Below, one piece after another: positions 33,671 through 42,880 of a stretch of DNA of 64,000 nt. The notes beneath the pieces were generated by a model that searched no databases, had not been told where the DNA came from, and saw nothing but the letters and a program-made list of their open reading frames with translations. The stretch's first letter is position 1. Each line of letters starts with the position of its first letter. The DNA is taken from the NCBI RefSeq assembly GCF_001417775.1, contig NZ_BBZJ01000022.1, positions 1 through 64,000 on the forward strand, written 5' to 3'. This stretch comes from Streptomyces sp. TP-A0356 (GTDB lineage Bacteria > Actinomycetota > Actinomycetes > Streptomycetales > Streptomycetaceae). Both the position numbers and the translations under genes were made by a program.

Positions 33671-33688
33671 CGGGACGTACGCGAAACG

Positions 33689-34846
33689 TCAGTCCGCGAC
33701 CGAGACGGACGGCTCGCCGGAGGCCACGCCGTCCTTCTCCATCTGCTCGGCGAGCTTCATCGCCTCTTCGATGAGGGTCTCCACGATCTTCGACTCGGGG
33801 ACGGTCTTGATGACCTCGCCCTTGACGAAGATCTGGCCCTTGCCGTTGCCGGAGGCCACGCCGAGGTCCGCCTCGCGGGCCTCGCCGGGGCCGTTCACGA
33901 CACAGCCCATGACCGCGACCCGCAGCGGGACCTCCATGCCGGTCAGGCCCGCCGTGACCTCTTCGGCCAGCTTGTAGACATCGACCTGGGCGCGACCGCA
34001 GGACGGGCAGGAGACGATCTCCAGGCCGCGCTGGCGCAGGTTCAGCGACTCCAGGATCTGGATGCCGACCTTGACCTCCTCCACCGGCGGGGCGGAGAGG
34101 GAGACGCGGATGGTGTCGCCGATGCCCTGCGAGAGCAGCGCGCCGAAGGCGACGGCCGACTTGATGGTGCCCTGGAAGGCGGGGCCGGCCTCGGTGACAC
34201 CCAGGTGCAGCGGGTAGTCGCACTGGGCGGCGAGCTGGCGGTACGCCTCGACCATCACGACCGGGTCGTTGTGCTTGACCGAGATCTTGATGTCGCGGAA
34301 GTCGTGCTCCTCGAAGAGGGACGCCTCCCACAGGGCGGACTCGACGAGCGCCTCGGGGGTGGCCTTGCCGTACTTCTGCAGCAGGCGACTGTCCAGCGAG
34401 CCCGCGTTGACGCCGATCCGGATCGGGGTGCCGTGGTCCTTGGCCGCCTTCGCGATCTCCTTGACCTTGTCGTCGAACTGCTTGATGTTGCCCGGGTTGA
34501 CGCGGACGGCCGCGCAGCCGGCCTCGATCGCGGCGAAGACGTACTTGGGCTGGAAGTGGATGTCCGCGATCACCGGGATCTGGGACTTCTGCGCGATGGT
34601 CGCGAGGGCGTCCGCGTCGTCCTGCGTCGGGCAGGCCACCCGGACGATCTGGCAGCCCGAGGCCGTCAGCTCCGCGATCTGCTGGAGCGTCGCGCCGATG
34701 TCCGACGTACGCGTCGTCGTCATCGACTGCACGGACACCGGGGCGTCTCCGCCCACCGCAACGGTCCCGACCTGGATCTGCCGGCTCTTCCGGCGCTCGG
34801 CGAGCTTGGTCGGAACGGACGGCATGCCGAGTGAAATCGCAGTCAT
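33689..34846 (-). CDS. ispG: 4-hydroxy-3-methylbut-2-enyl-diphosphate synthase (IspG/GcpE)
   Basis: This 385-residue [4Fe-4S] enzyme catalyses the penultimate step of MEP isoprenoid synthesis. The cluster cysteines are visible in CPSCGR and in GCVVNGPGE near the C-terminus; VRVACPTQDDADAL and VRVNPGN are TIM-barrel family marks. The ATG at 34846 has only a weak ribosome site. It lies 169 bp after rseP in a minus-strand run with dxr, linking two MEP enzymes. Confidence 0.95.
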   Translation of the reverse strand: MTAISLGMPSVPTKLAERRKSRQIQVGTVAVGGDAPVSVQSMTTTRTSDIGATLQQIAELTASGCQIVRVACPTQDDADALATIAQKSQIPVIADIHFQPKYVFAAIEAGCAAVRVNPGNIKQFDDKVKEIAKAAKDHGTPIRIGVNAGSLDSRLLQKYGKATPEALVESALWEASLFEEHDFRDIKISVKHNDPVVMVEAYRQLAAQCDYPLHLGVTEAGPAFQGTIKSAVAFGALLSQGIGDTIRVSLSAPPVEEVKVGIQILESLNLRQRGLEIVSCPSCGRAQVDVYKLAEEVTAGLTGMEVPLRVAVMGCVVNGPGEAREADLGVASGNGKGQIFVKGEVIKTVPESKIVETLIEEAMKLAEQMEKDGVASGEPSVSVAD

Positions 34847-35015
34847 CTGCTGTGCAACCCCAAGTTGTGGATCAGGATCCGGACCCGGAACGACGGGCTC
34901 CCAGGCTTCGAGACTACGGCACCGAATCGGACGCCGATGCATCACCGTCCGGGGACACACCCGATGGGCGGCGGCCTGGAAGCGAGTCTCCCCGGCCGCC
35001 GCCAACCACGGGTGG

Positions 35016-36320
35016 CTACGAGATTTTCACCGGGTTAACCACGTCCGCGATCAGCACCAGGAGGGTGAAGCAGACGAAGATCCCGGCCACCACGTACGCC
35101 ACCGGCATCAGCTTCGCCACATCGAAGGGGCCCGGGTCGGGGCGGCGCAGCACCTTGGCCATGGAGCGGCGCAGCGACTCCCACAGGGCGCCCGCGATGT
35201 GCCCGCCGTCGAGCGGGAGCAGCGGGAGCATGTTGAACAGGAACAGGGACAGGTTGAAGCCCGCGACGAGCAGCAGCATCATCGCGATCTGCTGCGACGG
35301 CGGGATGTTCAGGGTGAACACCTCGCCGCCCACCCGGGCGGCGCCGACCACGCCCATCGGCGAGTCCGGCTGGCGCGGGGCGTTGCCGAAGGCCGCGTCC
35401 CACAGGGCGGGGATCTTGCCCGGCAGGGAGACCAGCGACTGGACGCCGTTCTGCATCATGTCGCCCATGCGCTGCACGGACTGACCCAAGGACTGCTGGA
35501 CGATGCCGGTGGCGGGGGTGAAGCCGAGGAAGCCGGCGTACACGTACTTGCCCTCGACGTAGCCGCCCTTGCCGTCCGTCTTGCTGACCTGGTTCTTGAT
35601 CAGGTGGGCGTGCAGGTCGACCCGCTGACCCTTGCGGTCGACGGTGATCGTGACGTCCTTGCCGGGGTGGGCGCGGATGTCGGACTGGAGGGTGGACCAG
35701 TCCTTCACCTGGGTGCCGTCGAACGCGAGGATCTTGTCGCCCGGCTTGAGCCCGGCGGCCTGGGCGGGCGCGGCCGGGTCGTCCTTCGCGCATTTCGTGC
35801 GGTTCTCGCTCTGCTGGATGACGCAGTCGGAGACCTTGCCGACCGTGGTGGTCTGGGTCTGGACACCGAAGGTCATCATCACGCCGACGAAGACCACCAG
35901 GGCGAGGATCAGGTTCATGAAGGGGCCCGCGAACATGACGATGACCCGCTTCCACGGCTTGCGCGTGTAGAAGAGGCGGTCCTCGTCACCGGGCTGCAGC
36001 TCCTCGAAGGACTGCGCCCGGGCGTCCTCGATCATCCCGCGCCAGGGCGAGGTGGAGCGGGCCTCGATCCGGCCGTCCGGGCCCGGCGGGAACATACCGA
36101 TCATGCGGATGTAGCCGCCGAGCGGGACCGCCTTGATGCCGTACTCGGTCTCGCCCTTCTTCCGCGACCAGATGGTCGGGCCGAAGCCGACCATGTACTG
36201 CGGAACCCGGATGCCGAAGAGCTTGGCCGTGGACAGATGCCCCAGCTCGTGCCAGGCGATGGAGATCAGCAGGCCGACCACGAAGACGACTATGCCGAGA
36301 ATCATCATCAAGGTCGTCAT
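35016..36320 (-). CDS. rseP: Site-2 intramembrane metalloprotease RseP
   Basis: This 434-residue membrane protein has the zinc motif HELGH at 24-28 inside the first helix, a PDZ domain (about 170-250) and the last-helix motif NMLPLLPLDGGH. Such proteases cut anti-sigma factors and other membrane substrates. The ATG overlaps the dxr stop codon by 4 bp, so the two are coupled, a conserved actinobacterial pair. Confidence 0.94.
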   Translation of the reverse strand: MTTLMMILGIVVFVVGLLISIAWHELGHLSTAKLFGIRVPQYMVGFGPTIWSRKKGETEYGIKAVPLGGYIRMIGMFPPGPDGRIEARSTSPWRGMIEDARAQSFEELQPGDEDRLFYTRKPWKRVIVMFAGPFMNLILALVVFVGVMMTFGVQTQTTTVGKVSDCVIQQSENRTKCAKDDPAAPAQAAGLKPGDKILAFDGTQVKDWSTLQSDIRAHPGKDVTITVDRKGQRVDLHAHLIKNQVSKTDGKGGYVEGKYVYAGFLGFTPATGIVQQSLGQSVQRMGDMMQNGVQSLVSLPGKIPALWDAAFGNAPRQPDSPMGVVGAARVGGEVFTLNIPPSQQIAMMLLLVAGFNLSLFLFNMLPLLPLDGGHIAGALWESLRRSMAKVLRRPDPGPFDVAKLMPVAYVVAGIFVCFTLLVLIADVVNPVKIS

Positions 36321-37573
36321 GCACGAGCCTCCGCGGTTGCCGTCTGTGCTGTCAGTTCCCTCGCCCGGGCGCGCGCCCAGGTCTCCGCTTCGAGGACGTC
36401 CGCGACGGTCAGGGAAGTTCCCGTACGAGGGGTGCCGTGTTCCTCCACCACCCGTGTGACCGTATCGATGATCCCGTTGAACGGCAGGGTGCCGTTCAGG
36501 AACGCGTCCACGCACTCCTCATTGGCGGCATTGAACACCGCCGGGGCCGTGCCCGCGAGCTCTCCCACATGTCGGGCGAGCCCCACCGACGGGAACGCCT
36601 CGTTGTCGAGCGGGAAGAACTCCCAGGTCGAGGCCTTGTTCCAGGCGAAGGCGGGCGCCGCGTCGGGCACCCGCTCGGGCCAGCCGAGTCCGATGGCGAT
36701 CGGCCCCCGCATGTCGGGGGGCGTCGCCTGCGCCAGCGTCGATCCATCCGTGAACTCCACCATCGAGTGGACATACGACTGCGGGTGCACGACGACCTCA
36801 ATGCGATCGAAGGGAATGTCGTACAGCAGATGGGCCTCGATCACTTCCAGCCCCTTGTTGACCAGGGTCGCGGAGTTGATCGTGATGACCGGGCCCATGG
36901 CCCAGGTGGGATGGGCGAGCGCGTCCTCGGGCGTGACGTCCGCCAGCTCCGCCTTCGTCCGGCCGCGGAAGGGGCCACCGGAGGCGGTGACGACGAGTTT
37001 GCGCACGTCGGCACGGGTGCCGCAGGCCAGGGCCTGGAAGAGCGCGGCGTGCTCGGAGTCCACCGGGATGATCTGGCCGGGCTTGGCCAGGGCCTTGACC
37101 AGGGGACCGCCGACGATGAGCGACTCCTTGTTGGCGAGCGCGAGCGTACGGCCCGCCTCCAGGGCGGCGAGGGTGGGCGCGAGGCCGATGGAACCGGTGA
37201 TGCCGTTCAGGACCGTATGGCAGTCGGAGGCGGCGAGACGGGTGGCCGCCTCGGGTCCGGCGAGGATCTCGGGGAGGGGTTCTCCGGGGCCGTACTGCGC
37301 CGTGAGCGCCTCGATCAGGGCCGGTACGACGTCCTCGCGCGCGACCGCCACCGTGCGCACGCGCAGGCGGTGGGCCTGCTCGGCGAGCAGTCCGACCCGG
37401 CCGCCGTTGGCGGAGAGCCCGGTGACCTTGAACCGGTCGCGGTTGCGCAGCACGAGGTCGATGGCCTGGGTGCCGATCGAGCCGGTGGAGCCGAGGATCA
37501 CGACGTCCCGCGCTCCGTCCACGGGGTCGAAGACGAGATGGGGGTCGGCAAGAGGGGCTGGACTGTCGCTCAT
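36317..37573 (-). CDS. dxr: 1-deoxy-D-xylulose 5-phosphate reductoisomerase
   Basis: This 418-residue NADPH enzyme carries out the first committed step of the MEP pathway. The nucleotide loop GSTGSIG is at 28-34, ANKESLIVGG and the metal/substrate segment VDSEHAALFQ (with ASGGPFRGR) follow, then HPQSYVHSMVEF. The ATG at 37573 directly abuts a GGAGGG with essentially no spacer, which is odd for a ribosome site; no better start is visible. Confidence 0.95.
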   Translation of the reverse strand: MSDSPAPLADPHLVFDPVDGARDVVILGSTGSIGTQAIDLVLRNRDRFKVTGLSANGGRVGLLAEQAHRLRVRTVAVAREDVVPALIEALTAQYGPGEPLPEILAGPEAATRLAASDCHTVLNGITGSIGLAPTLAALEAGRTLALANKESLIVGGPLVKALAKPGQIIPVDSEHAALFQALACGTRADVRKLVVTASGGPFRGRTKAELADVTPEDALAHPTWAMGPVITINSATLVNKGLEVIEAHLLYDIPFDRIEVVVHPQSYVHSMVEFTDGSTLAQATPPDMRGPIAIGLGWPERVPDAAPAFAWNKASTWEFFPLDNEAFPSVGLARHVGELAGTAPAVFNAANEECVDAFLNGTLPFNGIIDTVTRVVEEHGTPRTGTSLTVADVLEAETWARARARELTAQTATAEARA

Positions 37574-37772
37574 CCCTCCATTGTTGCCGTACCGCACCCC
37601 GGGGCGGACAGGGCGCCCCCTCAGAGCTCCGAACAGAACGGGCGCCCGGCGGCGCACGCCACCGTTCGAAGAGGATCCACCTTTCGTGAAGCCCGCGTGA
37701 AGCTCATGTGATAACACTGCCTCCGGGTCGGCGGACGACCGGCCGGTGGAAGACATCCTTGGGGGGATCTCC

Positions 37773-38225
37773 ATGCGCATACGTGCTGCCCTGCCCGCGC
37801 TCGCGGGCACCGTGGCCCTGACGGCCACGGCCTTCCTGGCCACTCCGGCGCAGGCTGCCGGCGGGGTGACCATCTATCACGTCTGGTTCGACAGCCCCGG
37901 CAAGGACGACCGCTCGAACAAGAGCCTGAACGCCGAGTGGGTGCAGATCAGGAACAACGGTTCCTCGGCGGTCGCGCTGAAGGGCTGGATCCTGAAGGAC
38001 ACCTCGAACCACAAGTACACGTTCCCCAACGTGAAGATCGGCGCGCACAAGCTGATCAAGGTGCACACCGGCCGGGGCACGAACACGGCGACGGACCTGT
38101 ACCAGAACCGCCGGGCCTACGTGTGGAACAACACGGGCGACACCGCGACGCTCACGAAGCCGAACGGCGCCAAGGTCTCCTCCTGCTCGTGGACCAGGCG
38201 GGACGGCAGCGACAAGTACTGCTGA
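37773..38225 (+). CDS. Secreted lamin-tail-domain protein
   Basis: This 150-residue protein has a signal peptide MRIRAALPALAGTVALTATA ending ATPAQA, cut before AGG. The mature domain (VTIYHVWFDSPGK, EWVQIRNNGSSAVALKGWILKD, YVWNNTGDTATLTKPNG) matches the lamin-tail (LTD) immunoglobulin-like fold found in secreted bacterial proteins. The ATG at 37773 has GGGGGA upstream. The role is unknown, perhaps envelope or matrix binding. It is divergent from dxr. Confidence 0.88.
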   Translation: MRIRAALPALAGTVALTATAFLATPAQAAGGVTIYHVWFDSPGKDDRSNKSLNAEWVQIRNNGSSAVALKGWILKDTSNHKYTFPNVKIGAHKLIKVHTGRGTNTATDLYQNRRAYVWNNTGDTATLTKPNGAKVSSCSWTRRDGSDKYC

Positions 38226-38230
38226 GCGAG

Positions 38231-38268
38231 CGGGGTGAACGTCCGCACCACAGCGGACATCCACCCCG
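38231..38268. terminator. Bidirectional terminator between lamin-tail and acyl-CoA dehydrogenase genes
   Basis: CGGGGTG/CACCCCG (38231-38237 / 38262-38268) enclose GTCCGC/GCGGAC (38241-38246 / 38253-38258), separated by a small internal loop. It lies between convergent genes. Confidence 0.7.
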
Positions 38269-38277
38269 CCCGACGGG

Positions 38278-40218
38278 TCAGCGGATCGGGCGGTGGACGT
38301 TCTCCCGTCGACTCGGACCCGGGGTCGCGTCCGCGATCCAGGGGCCCTCGCCGGACGGATCGACGACACCGTCCTCCAGCCATTCGTAGGTGCCGGACAG
38401 CACGCCCTTGACCACCTTGCGGTCGAGGTCGTCGGTGTTGCTCCACAGGCGGCCGAACAGCTCGTCGACGCGGATGCGGGACTGACTGCAGAAGGCGTCG
38501 GCGAGCTGGTACGCCTCGCGCCCGTGGTCCCCGGTCCTGCGCAGGTGCTCGGCGCGTACACAGGCCGCGCTCATCGCGAAGAGCTCGGCGCCGATGTCCA
38601 CGATCCGGCCCAGGAAGCCCTGCTTGGTCTCCATGCGGCCCTGCCAGCGGGACATGGCGTAGAAGGTGGAGCGGGCGAGCTTGCGGGCGCTGCGCTCGAC
38701 GAACCGCAGATGCGGGGAGAGGTCGACTCCCTGGTGGAACTCTCCGTACGCCCCCGGGATCTGCCCCTGTCCGGCGACCAGCTTCGGCAGCCACTTGGCG
38801 TAGAAGACACCGGCGTTGGCCCCCGCCCTCGCCTTGTCGGCCAGGGACTTGTCCGGGTCGATGAGGTCACCGGCCACGGACAGGTGGGCGTCCACCGCCT
38901 CGCGCGCGATCAGCAGATGCATGATCTCCGTGGAGCCCTCGAAGATGCGGTTGATGCGCAGGTCGCGCAGCATCTGCTCGGCCGGCACCGCCCGTTCGCC
39001 GCGGGCCCTGAGGGACTCCGCCGTCTCGAAGCCACGGCCGCCGCGGATCTGGACCAGCTCGTCGGCCATCAGCCAGCCCATCTCGGAGCCGTACAGCTTG
39101 GCGAGGGCGGCCTCGATGCGGATGTCGTTGCGGTCCTCGTCGGCCATCTGCGACGACAGGTCGACGACGGCCTCCAGGGCGAAGGTCGTGGCCGCGATGA
39201 AGGAGATCTTCGAGCCGACCGCCTCGTGCAGCGCGACGGGCTTGCCCCACTGCTCACGGGCCCCCGACCATTCGCGGGCGATCTTCAGACACCACTTGCC
39301 CGCGCCCACGCACATCGCGGGCAGGGACAGGCGGCCGGTGTTCAGCGTGGTGAGCGCGATCTTCAGACCCGCGCCCTCCGGGCCGATGCGGTTGGCGGCC
39401 GGGACACGGACCCGATGGAAGCGGGTGACGCCGTTCTCCAGGCCGCGCAGGCCCATGAAGGCGTTGCGGTTCTCGACGGTGACGCCCTCCGACGCCGACT
39501 CGACGACGAACGCCGTGATGCCGCCCTTGTGGCCGTCGGACTTCGGGACGCGCGCCATGACGACGAGCAGATCGGCGACCACGCCGTTGGTGGTCCACAG
39601 CTTGACCCCGTCGAGCACGTAGTCGTCGCCGTCCGGTACGGCCGTGGTGGCCAGACGGGCCGGGTCGGAGCCCACGTCCGGCTCGGTGAGCAGGAACGCG
39701 GAGATGTCGGTGCGGGCGCAGCGCGGCAGGAACGTGTCCTTCTGTTCCTGGGTGCCGAAGAGTTTGAGCGGCTGCGGTACGCCGATCGACTGATGCGCGG
39801 ACAGCAGCGCCCCGATCGCGGGGCTCGCGGAGCCGACCAGAGCGAGCGCCTTGTTGTAGTACACCTGGGTGAGGCCGAGGCCGCCGTACTTGGTGTCGAT
39901 CTTCATGCCGAGAGCGCCGAGCTCCTTGAGCCCGTTGATCGTCTCGTCGGGGATCCGTGCCTCGCGCTCGATGCGGGCGGGGTCGATCTGCGTCTCGCAG
40001 AAGTCCCGCAGCTTGGCGAGGAACTCCTCGCCGCGCTGGACGTGCTCGTCCGCGGGCTGGGGGTGGGGGTGGATCAGGTCGAGCCGGAAGCGCCCGAGGA
40101 AGAGTTCCTTGGCGAAGCTGGGCTTGCGCCAGTCCTGCTCGCGCGCGGCCTCCGCGACCTGACGGGCCTCACGCTCGGTGACGGTTGGCTTGGGAGTGGG
40201 GGCTGTTGGTGCGGACAT
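38278..40218 (-). CDS. Acyl-CoA dehydrogenase with C-terminal extension (VLCAD/ACAD9-like)
   Basis: This 646-residue FAD enzyme would oxidise acyl-CoAs in the first step of beta-oxidation. The core shows FLLTEPDVGSDPARLATTA (FAD/substrate loop), LDGVKLWTTNGVVADLLV and QIRGGRGFE. About 200 extra C-terminal residues resemble the VLCAD-type membrane or dimer domain. The start MSAPTAP at 40218 has AGGTGAG upstream; the longer frame is not coding. A candidate operator lies in front of it. Confidence 0.9.
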   Translation of the reverse strand: MSAPTAPTPKPTVTEREARQVAEAAREQDWRKPSFAKELFLGRFRLDLIHPHPQPADEHVQRGEEFLAKLRDFCETQIDPARIEREARIPDETINGLKELGALGMKIDTKYGGLGLTQVYYNKALALVGSASPAIGALLSAHQSIGVPQPLKLFGTQEQKDTFLPRCARTDISAFLLTEPDVGSDPARLATTAVPDGDDYVLDGVKLWTTNGVVADLLVVMARVPKSDGHKGGITAFVVESASEGVTVENRNAFMGLRGLENGVTRFHRVRVPAANRIGPEGAGLKIALTTLNTGRLSLPAMCVGAGKWCLKIAREWSGAREQWGKPVALHEAVGSKISFIAATTFALEAVVDLSSQMADEDRNDIRIEAALAKLYGSEMGWLMADELVQIRGGRGFETAESLRARGERAVPAEQMLRDLRINRIFEGSTEIMHLLIAREAVDAHLSVAGDLIDPDKSLADKARAGANAGVFYAKWLPKLVAGQGQIPGAYGEFHQGVDLSPHLRFVERSARKLARSTFYAMSRWQGRMETKQGFLGRIVDIGAELFAMSAACVRAEHLRRTGDHGREAYQLADAFCSQSRIRVDELFGRLWSNTDDLDRKVVKGVLSGTYEWLEDGVVDPSGEGPWIADATPGPSRRENVHRPIR

Positions 40219-40264
40219 GAGGCTCACCTCGCCGCGAATCGGGTCCAATGGGGCGTATACCGAT

Positions 40265-40307
40265 CAAGATGCCGTACAACGACCAAGAGTGCCGTACGGC
40301 GATCTTG
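40265..40307. promoter_or_regulatory. Candidate operator upstream of the acyl-CoA dehydrogenase
   Basis: CAAGATGCCGTAC (40265-40277) and GTACGGC-G-ATCTTG (40294-40307) are inverted copies with one inserted base and a 16-base gap; GCCGTAC is also directly repeated. It lies about 50 bp upstream of the start codon, near a TATACG that could be a -10. The rest of the gene-free stretch 40219-40740 shows only a 12-bp direct repeat (GTGAGCCACCGA type, about 40499-40522) and no gene. Confidence 0.5.
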
Positions 40308-40740
40308 CGGGCGTACGTTACTGACCGGTGCTACTCGATCGTTGGTACCCCATTCGGGGCGAGGCCACCAGTCCTCGCGCAGCGACCGGGCGGGATTCGT
40401 CCTCAGCCGATGCCAGAGTTCGGCTACCACCCGAACGCCGGGGCCCGCGCCCTGTTATTCCGCTGTTCCTGCGGGACGGGGCGAAGCCGCCGATCGCCGA
40501 GTGAGCCACCGAGTGAGCCACCGCCCCGGGCGCCGCTCGGACGGCTCGCCGACCGGCGGGGAGTCCCGGTGGTCGGGGCTCGGCGCCCTCGCCCCAGCGA
40601 TGGCGGCCCCGAATCGGGTGGCCGACAATGGTGCGGGTGACGTGTGAGGCATCCGCCGGGCCGTCGGCCCCCCGCCCGGCGCCCCGGCGGGGACGCCACT
40701 GGGCGGCGTCCGGCCACGGGCGGCGGAGGGGGTACGGCGG

Positions 40741-41928
40741 GTGAGCGCTGCGCGGGAACACCCGTCCGGTGGGCCGCAGCCCTCGCGGGACAGGTTCGTC
40801 GTCGGGCTGATCGCGGCCCCCGGACTGGCATCGGACCTGGCCGAGGACGTCGCCCAGTCCCTCGCGGCCCGGTTGCGGGAGCGCTTCCCCACGGTGGAGT
40901 GGGAGGTGGTGGCGCGCCCCGATCCGCGCGCGGGATCGGTGGTCGGGGCCGGTGTCGATCTGATCCAGCTGGCCCGGGACGTGATGTTCGAGGAGGGCTG
41001 GCGATTCGCGGTGTGCCTGACGGATCTGCCCCTGCACGTGGGACGGCGTCCGGTCACCGCGCATGCGAGCGTGACGCTGGGAGTGGGGGTCGTCTCGGTG
41101 CCCGCGCTGGGTGCCATGGCGCTGTATGAGCGGGTCATCGAGGCGACCTCGAGCATCCTGGACCAGTTGGTCACACAGGGGCAGAGCCAGGACCGGCGGC
41201 ATCGGCCGGCCGGCGGGCGCCGCGGGCGCAGACGGCTCCGGGCCCGGGTGCGTGAGCTGGAGGAGCTGACGTCACCGGTCGGCCGGGCCTACGTCCAGGA
41301 CGAGGAGACCGTGCGCTTCCTGACGGCCGCGGGCCAGGGCAACCTGCGGCTGCTGCTGGGGATGGTCCGGGCGAACCGGCCGTGGCGGCTGATCGCCGGC
41401 CTCTCCCGCTCCCTGGTGGCCGCGCTGGGCGTGGGCGCCTTCGGCATGACCTCGCCACCCATCTGGCTGATCGCCGACAGCATGAACGCGCCCCGCATGA
41501 CAGTGCTCGCCCTGGGTTCGGTGCTGGCCATCGGCGGCACCCTGATCGTGGCCCACCGGCTGTGGGAGCGCAGCCCCTCGCCGTCACCCGCCGTGCGGGA
41601 GCGGGTGGCCCTGATCAATCTGGCGACGGTGCTGACCGTCCTGCTCGGTGTGCTGACCCTGTACCTGGCGCTGCTGGTCATCACCAGTGTGTGCGCCGGG
41701 GCCCTCATCCCCCCGAAGGTCATCGAGGCCCAGTTGCACCACCCTGCCGGTGCGGCCAACTATCTGCGGATCGCCTGGGCGGTGACGTCCCTGGCCACAC
41801 TGGGGGGCGCGCTGGGCGCCGCGCTGGAGAACGACCTGGCGGTACGGGAAGCGGCGTACGGCTACCGGCCCAGCGAGCGGAGCGGTACGGCCGGTGACGC
41901 CGCGCGGCCGAGCGAGGCTCCCGGCTGA
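40741..41928 (+). CDS. Predicted membrane protein, family not recognised
   Basis: This is a 395-residue protein from a GTG start behind a GGAGGGGG-type site. Residues 15-145 look like a soluble alpha/beta domain (FVVGLIAAPGLASDLAEDV, VCLTDLPLHVGRRPV). A basic stretch RRHRPAGGRRGRRRLRAR lies at about 152-168, and four membrane helices lie near 216-236, 251-271, 291-319 and 342-361. No catalytic motif is recognised. It stands alone on the plus strand. Confidence 0.75.
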   Translation: MSAAREHPSGGPQPSRDRFVVGLIAAPGLASDLAEDVAQSLAARLRERFPTVEWEVVARPDPRAGSVVGAGVDLIQLARDVMFEEGWRFAVCLTDLPLHVGRRPVTAHASVTLGVGVVSVPALGAMALYERVIEATSSILDQLVTQGQSQDRRHRPAGGRRGRRRLRARVRELEELTSPVGRAYVQDEETVRFLTAAGQGNLRLLLGMVRANRPWRLIAGLSRSLVAALGVGAFGMTSPPIWLIADSMNAPRMTVLALGSVLAIGGTLIVAHRLWERSPSPSPAVRERVALINLATVLTVLLGVLTLYLALLVITSVCAGALIPPKVIEAQLHHPAGAANYLRIAWAVTSLATLGGALGAALENDLAVREAAYGYRPSERSGTAGDAARPSEAPG

Positions 41929-41931
41929 CGC

Positions 41932-41947
41932 CCGGCTCCGGAGCCGG
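41932..41947. terminator. Possible terminator after the membrane protein
   Basis: CCGGCTCCGGAGCCGG is a perfect 16-bp palindrome just after the stop codon. A second small hairpin (GGAGCC/GGCTCC) lies at 41984-41999, between convergent genes. Confidence 0.4.
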
Positions 41948-42033
41948 AGTTCGAGCTGTTGACCTGATCACGAGTCGCCGCGTGGAGCCTGGCGGCTCCC
42001 CGTCCGGCAGGTTGGATGCGGTCATGAGTACGG

Positions 42034-42696
42034 TCAGACAGCCTCCGCCTCGGCTTTACGGGCGAGCAGGTGAATCCCCTGGAACTGGCGCCGGTCCGTG
42101 GGCCGAGGCTCGCGAACCATCCGGGCCACCTCGGCCAACCCGGACTCGCGCAGCATCGCGGCGAGGTGATCGGGCGACCACCGATAGGCCGGCGCGACTG
42201 TGTGATCGAAGACCTGCGTCGGGTGAGACGGATCGTCGCTGGCCCAGAAGCCGACCAGAAGATGGCCGCCAGGCGCCAGCACGCGGTGGAACTCCGCCAG
42301 GATGGCGGGAAGTTCTCGCGGCGGAGTGTGGATGATGGACCAACGTGAGAGTACGCCGCCCAGCACGCCGTCGGCGATGTTCAGCGCGGCCATGGAGCCC
42401 ACGTCGAACCGCAGGGCCGGATATGCCCCTCGAGCCAACCTGATCATCTCGGAGGAGGCATCGACGCCGAACGCCGCCAGCCCCAACTCGTCCAGATGAG
42501 CCGTGATATGGCCAGGTCCACAGCCCAGGTCCGCGACCTGACCGTCCCCGCTCGCACGCACGACCTCGGCAAAGGCACTCAAGATCGCACGGTCCAAAGG
42601 CATGTCACGCAGCTCGTCGCGGAACAGCTGTGCATACAGGACGGCAGCTGCGTCGTAGGCCTGGCTGGTGGCACTGAGGGCATCGTGTTCGACCAT
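42034..42696 (-). CDS. Class I SAM-dependent methyltransferase
   Basis: This 220-residue protein has the SAM-binding motif VADLGCGPGHITAHLDE at about 54-70, then GVDASSEMIRLAR and VLAPGGHLLVGFW. The substrate cannot be inferred. By eye the base composition here is lower in GC than the surroundings, which could mean lateral gain; that is an impression, not a measurement. It stands alone, upstream of an aldehyde dehydrogenase terminator. Confidence 0.88.
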   Translation of the reverse strand: MVEHDALSATSQAYDAAAVLYAQLFRDELRDMPLDRAILSAFAEVVRASGDGQVADLGCGPGHITAHLDELGLAAFGVDASSEMIRLARGAYPALRFDVGSMAALNIADGVLGGVLSRWSIIHTPPRELPAILAEFHRVLAPGGHLLVGFWASDDPSHPTQVFDHTVAPAYRWSPDHLAAMLRESGLAEVARMVREPRPTDRRQFQGIHLLARKAEAEAV

Positions 42697-42827
42697 GCTC
42701 GCGACAGTAGTTCCCGGCGCCGAGGCGGGCCGGGAGAAATCACGATCTTCCCTCCCGCCTGTTCGTTGCCGGAAGTCGTGCCACTCCTGCTCGGTGGGCT
42801 CTCGGCACTCTTCGACGGGCCCTACGC

Positions 42828-42866
42828 CGACGGCCGGAGCCCCCGCACAGTGGGCTCCGGCCGTCG
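42828..42866 (-). terminator. Strong hairpin terminator after the aldehyde dehydrogenase
   Basis: A perfect 15-bp stem (CGACGGCCGGAGCCC 42828-42842 / 42852-42866) with a nine-base loop lies 14 bp past the stop codon. Confidence 0.75.
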
Positions 42867-42880
42867 GTCCGGGGGTGAGG

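Noticed and set aside
34269..37700. 1,143-codon plus-strand frame
   Set aside because: It is antisense to ispG, rseP and dxr, all secure by motif.
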